Assembly (NCBI GenBank): GCA_030528625.1
Contig: JAUMYN010000001.1
Location: forward strand, 248,001-312,000
Length of the DNA stretch: 64,000 nt
Source: Candidatus Saccharimonadota bacterium
GTDB taxonomy: Bacteria; Patescibacteriota; Saccharimonadia; Saccharimonadales; Saccharimonadaceae
Direction of reading: 5' to 3'
Positions within the stretch are counted from its first letter, which is position 1; each line of letters starts with the position of its first letter. The translations under genes were made by a program, and so were the position numbers. Shown in pieces: positions 61,687 through 64,000 of this stretch. The notes below the pieces were generated by a model that saw nothing but the letters and a program-made list of their open reading frames with translations, did not search any database and was not told where the DNA came from.

Positions 61687-61715
61687 ATTGTAGCGCGCGG
61701 CAGCTATAGTGTCAA
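61687..61715 (-). promoter_or_regulatory. Promoter of the candidate small RNA
   Basis: Minus strand: TTGACA (plus 61710-61715), 17-nt spacer, TACAAT (plus 61687-61692). It is a full consensus -35. Confidence 0.78.
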
Positions 61716-61732
61716 TGCTTTTTTGGTGCTCA

Positions 61733-61761
61733 TTGACAACCTTCCTACGCTTTTTTACAAT
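61733..61761 (+). promoter_or_regulatory. Promoter of 61770-62300 (near-leaderless)
   Basis: TTGACA (61733-61738), 17-nt spacer, TACAAT (61756-61761), 8 nt to the ATG. Divergent from the small-RNA promoter, with 17 nt between the two -35 boxes. Confidence 0.82.
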
Positions 61762-61769
61762 AGCAACCA

Positions 61770-62300
61770 ATGAAAAGCTTTCTTCATATGCCGGCAACCT
61801 CAAAAGACAGCCTTATCACGCTGCGCGACGTGTGGCGGCATGATATAGCACGATGGGCGCTGTCGCTGAGTGTCATGATGCCGCTACTATACGGTATCGG
61901 ATGGCTGATCGGCAGTAATGACCCGAAACAGGGGCCGCTTAATTATTACGTGCAGCTATTTCTGACGGAGAATCCGCTTGTCGAGCTCATCATGGTTGCT
62001 GCTGCCTGCATTATCGCCGTCGGGCTGAAACCTCCCGTGCGTTTTTGGTCGACGACTGTCGTCGCAGGGGTTATTTCGCTGCTTGACGCGCCAAATTCCC
62101 TGTGGTACATTGACACCAGCGGCTATCTTAGCATCTTCGCCGGCATCCTGCTGATGATCTGCGGCTGGCGGCTGTGGGATTATTATGAAGTGCGCAAGGC
62201 GTACGCAATGGACGAGCCGCGATTGACCAGACCAGCACTGGCGGCATATATTACACTTGGCGTCATGTCAATCATCCTGCTCATTCCTTACGGCAACTAG
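61770..62300 (+). CDS. Hypothetical integral membrane protein
   Basis: 176 aa with about five hydrophobic spans: residues 32-48 (WALSLSVMMPLLYGIGWLI), 70-90 (LVELIMVAAACIIAVGL), 93-105, 117-133 (YLSIFAGILLMICGW) and 155-173 (LAAYITLGVMSIILLIPYG). The N-terminus is hydrophilic and cytoplasmic. No known family recognised; the topology resembles small DUF membrane proteins. It has its own consensus promoter and lies within the insert that splits the spc operon, so it is unlikely to be co-regulated with ribosomal genes. Confidence 0.65.
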   Translation: MKSFLHMPATSKDSLITLRDVWRHDIARWALSLSVMMPLLYGIGWLIGSNDPKQGPLNYYVQLFLTENPLVELIMVAAACIIAVGLKPPVRFWSTTVVAGVISLLDAPNSLWYIDTSGYLSIFAGILLMICGWRLWDYYEVRKAYAMDEPRLTRPALAAYITLGVMSIILLIPYGN

Positions 62301-62362
62301 CCGCGCAGACTATCCCCGCTGCCTGTCTACGCAAGGCGACGTCTCTTGGTGATCCCGCAGCC

Positions 62363-62734
62363 CTACCACTCGTAGAGCGTATACATCCGCACCGCCGCAG
62401 CAAGGATAAGCGCGAGGCTGACATACAGCGGTGCGAGGCGTTTGTGGATGCTTAGATCGCTCCGCTTGACGCCGAAATAAATAGCGAATGCCAGCATCAA
62501 CACTGGCGCCGACAAGATGAGTTTATAAACCAGCGCAACTGTATCAGCCTGAAACGGCGTATTGTGGTACACGCCAAACAGTCCGTCCAGCATACTGGCG
62601 CCAGAGATACGGATGAGAACACCACCGAGCACGATCGGAGCCGCCAGACAAGCCAGGGCAACAAAGGGCGCAGCCAGCCATGGCAAGCGACGGATGAGTG
62701 ATGGTTTTGCGGGGCGAGTGCGTGGTTTGGTCAT
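62363..62734 (-). CDS. Small membrane protein, paralogue 1
   Basis: 123 aa. A basic N-terminus (TKPRTRPAKPSLIRRL) is followed by hydrophobic spans at about residues 20-40, 65-86 and 98-116. The sequence ALVYKLILSAPVLMLAFAIYFGVKRSDLSIHKRLAPLYVSLALIL aligns in layout with SVIATTPVILMMAAPFIAFAFSIYIAVKRKDLPARKRFALLVAV of the next gene, indicating a tandem duplication. The ATG at 62734 is 6 nt after TATACT on the minus strand. Function unknown. Confidence 0.65.
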   Translation of the reverse strand: MTKPRTRPAKPSLIRRLPWLAAPFVALACLAAPIVLGGVLIRISGASMLDGLFGVYHNTPFQADTVALVYKLILSAPVLMLAFAIYFGVKRSDLSIHKRLAPLYVSLALILAAAVRMYTLYEW

Positions 62735-62736
62735 GA

Positions 62737-63102
62737 TTATAGTATAGCAAACAATCGAAACAGTACCGACAGTAGAAATAATAGACACACGGCCACGAGT
62801 AGCGCAAAGCGCTTGCGGGCTGGGAGATCCTTTCGTTTGACGGCAATATATATTGAGAAAGCGAAGGCAATGAATGGTGCCGCCATCATCAAAATGACTG
62901 GTGTTGTTGCGATGACAGATAGCGCTGTCCCGCTATGGCCGGTAGCAAACAGATTGTACGGAAGCGCTACATCCGGAAACAGTCTCAAAAAGAGAACAGA
63001 TAGCAGCGGCATTACCGCAAGACCGAGAGCGATGGACGCCACCACCCGGGAAGCGCGACACATAGAGGCGTGCTTCGGGGAATTCGCTCGAGTGCTGCTC
63101 AT
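62737..63102 (-). CDS. Small membrane protein, paralogue 2
   Basis: 121 aa. Similar architecture to the neighbour at 62363-62734: a basic start (SSTRANSPKHASM), then three to four hydrophobic spans and the shared pattern P...A.AFSIYIAVKRKDLPARKRFAL. The ATG at 63102 is 6 nt after TATACT (plus 63109-63114), an arrangement identical to that of paralogue 1 (same box, same spacing). Duplication therefore seems to have included the promoter. Its stop is 2 nt from the neighbour's start, which places the neighbour's promoter inside this gene's coding end. Confidence 0.65.
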   Translation of the reverse strand: MSSTRANSPKHASMCRASRVVASIALGLAVMPLLSVLFLRLFPDVALPYNLFATGHSGTALSVIATTPVILMMAAPFIAFAFSIYIAVKRKDLPARKRFALLVAVCLLFLLSVLFRLFAIL

Positions 63103-63133
63103 GACTATAGTATAGCAGATCACGGTGCCCGCC

Positions 63134-63162
63134 TTGCATTTCTCTACAAACTTTGCTAAAAT
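63134..63162 (+). promoter_or_regulatory. Promoter of the rplF-rplR part of the spc operon
   Basis: TTGCAT (63134-63139), 17-nt spacer, TAAAAT (63157-63162). The leader is about 31 nt with GAAAGGTGAGG before the ATG. Confidence 0.78.
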
Positions 63163-63199
63163 ACCAAGGTTATTACTAAATTTTACCGAAAGGTGAGGT

Positions 63200-63739
63200 A
63201 TGAGTCTGAGTCGAATCGGAAAACTACCTGTCGCTATTCCGTCAGGTGTGACAATTACGGTTGACTCTGGTGACGTGACTGTCAAAGGTCCAAAGGGTGA
63301 ACTCACGCAGTTCATCACACCAGCTGTCGACGTAAAGGTCGAAGACGGACAAGTGACGGTTCATCCCAAAGATGAATCGAAAACCGCTCGCAGCCAGCAT
63401 GGTCTGATGCGCGCACTTATCAACAACATGGTAATCGGCGTGACCCAAGGTTTCGAAAAGAAGCTGGAAGTCAATGGTGTCGGTTTCCGCGTAGCGTCAA
63501 GCAATAACGAGCTTGATATGATGCTGGGCTTTTCACACCCAGTTAAATACAAAGCACCAGAAGGCGTGACTGTCACCAATGACAAGATGACCATCATCGT
63601 CAGCGGCATTGACAAGCAAAAGGTTGGCCAAGTGGCTGCCGAAATTCGCGCCCTGAAGAAGCCCGAGCCATACAAGGGCAAGGGTATTAAATATGCCGAC
63701 GAGCAGATTTTGCGCAAGGCAGGAAAGACAGGTAAGTAA
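63200..63739 (+). CDS. rplF: 50S ribosomal protein L6
   Basis: 179 aa. SRIGKLPVAIPSGVTITVDSGDVTVKGPKGELTQ, LINNMVIGVTQGFEKKLEVNGVGFRV, LGFSHPVKYKAPEGVTV and the C-terminal RALKKPEPYKGKGIKYADEQILRKAGKTGK are diagnostic L6 blocks. AGGTGAGG precedes the ATG. It resumes the usual spc order (rplF-rplR) after an interruption of 3.07 kb since rpsH, and has its own promoter. Confidence 0.97.
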   Translation: MSLSRIGKLPVAIPSGVTITVDSGDVTVKGPKGELTQFITPAVDVKVEDGQVTVHPKDESKTARSQHGLMRALINNMVIGVTQGFEKKLEVNGVGFRVASSNNELDMMLGFSHPVKYKAPEGVTVTNDKMTIIVSGIDKQKVGQVAAEIRALKKPEPYKGKGIKYADEQILRKAGKTGK

Positions 63740-63741
63740 TC

Positions 63742-64000
63742 ATGGCTGAAAACAAGAAATTACTCAACCGTCAGCTGCGCAAAAACCGCGTTCGCGCCAA
63801 GGTTAGCGGCACTGCTGAGCGCCCACGCCTGAGCGTGACGATTTCAAACACGCACATTTCTGCACAGCTGATCGACGATGACAAGCAGCACACTGTGGCT
63901 GCGGCAACCACCGTTGGCACCAAGGCAACCGGTACGATGACCGAAAAGGCTGCGGCCATCGGTACGGAAATTGCCAAAAAGGCTAAGAAAGTTAAGATTA
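63742..64000 (+). CDS. rplR: 50S ribosomal protein L18, 3' end outside window
   Basis: 86 codons seen. ENKKLLNRQLRKNRVRAKVSGTAERPRLSVTISNTHISAQLIDDDKQHTVAAATTVG is the L18 pattern (R..R..R.R.Kv.Gt.eRPRL.V..S..hi.aQ.iDd...Tla.aST). L18 binds 5S rRNA together with L5. Starts 2 nt after rplF; it continues past the window edge. Confidence 0.95.
   Translation, partial: MAENKKLLNRQLRKNRVRAKVSGTAERPRLSVTISNTHISAQLIDDDKQHTVAAATTVGTKATGTMTEKAAAIGTEIAKKAKKVKI

Overview
The window looks like a chromosome segment from a Candidatus Saccharibacteria (TM7 / Patescibacteria) organism. This is inferred from protein style: a short RpoB (1118 aa) and RpoC, lean ribosomal operons, a type IV pilin-like protein, a large Cna-B surface fibre and small secreted or membrane proteins. 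UGA is a normal stop codon here (for example in dcd). That argues against the related lineages (SR1/Gracilibacteria) that read UGA as glycine. GC content is around one half. I ran no database search, so taxonomy and function rest on motifs and family knowledge.

Layout. Bases 1-5,300 hold a cut-off unknown gene, rsmD, an unexplained structured intergenic stretch, a hicBA-like pair, a secreted CAP-domain protein and a GH13 glucosidase. Bases 5,400-16,400 hold six tRNA genes in three clusters, an S66 (MccF/LdcA-like) peptidase, an SPFH protein, ddl, rarA, typA and an FAD-linked oxidase. Bases 16,400-20,500 are one 1362-aa surface protein: a von Willebrand A domain, a SpaA-like domain, seven Cna-B repeats and a C-terminal anchor with an LADTG motif. 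Bases 20,700-30,700 hold a SpoU-type methyltransferase, hisS, tig-clpP, two unknown genes and a deoxynucleotide cluster (thyA and folA convergent, then dcd, a HIT protein, a nucleotidyltransferase-like protein and tmk). Bases 30,900-42,300 hold rpoBC and rpsL-rpsG-fusA. Bases 42,300-53,200 are mixed: a ThrE-type exporter, a eukaryote-type glycogen branching enzyme, a pilin, tgt, tuf, ldh, a detached rpsJ and secreted or membrane proteins. From 53,400 onward is the S10/spc ribosomal cluster (rplC to rpsH). It is broken by about 3 kb of unrelated genes before rplF and rplR.

Expression logic. Two kinds of gene start are visible. The RNA polymerase, ribosomal protein, fusA and tuf transcripts have clear -35/-10 promoters with 17-18 nt spacing, 5' leaders of about 30-175 nt and Shine-Dalgarno sites. 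Most monocistronic genes instead have the ATG exactly 6 nt (sometimes 7-8) after a TATAAT-like -10 box, so the mRNA should begin at or next to the start codon (leaderless). This rule fixes many start codons here and is internally consistent at about 20 genes.

The observations most worth following are: the leaderless promoter grammar; a tRNA-Gly(GCC) in which the near-universal G19-C56 tertiary pair appears replaced by U19-A56; a promoter-and-terminator-bounded small RNA of about 76 nt; a 35-aa single-span membrane microprotein inside the spc operon between rplX and rplE; the eukaryote-like branching enzyme; and several broken or frameshifted genes.
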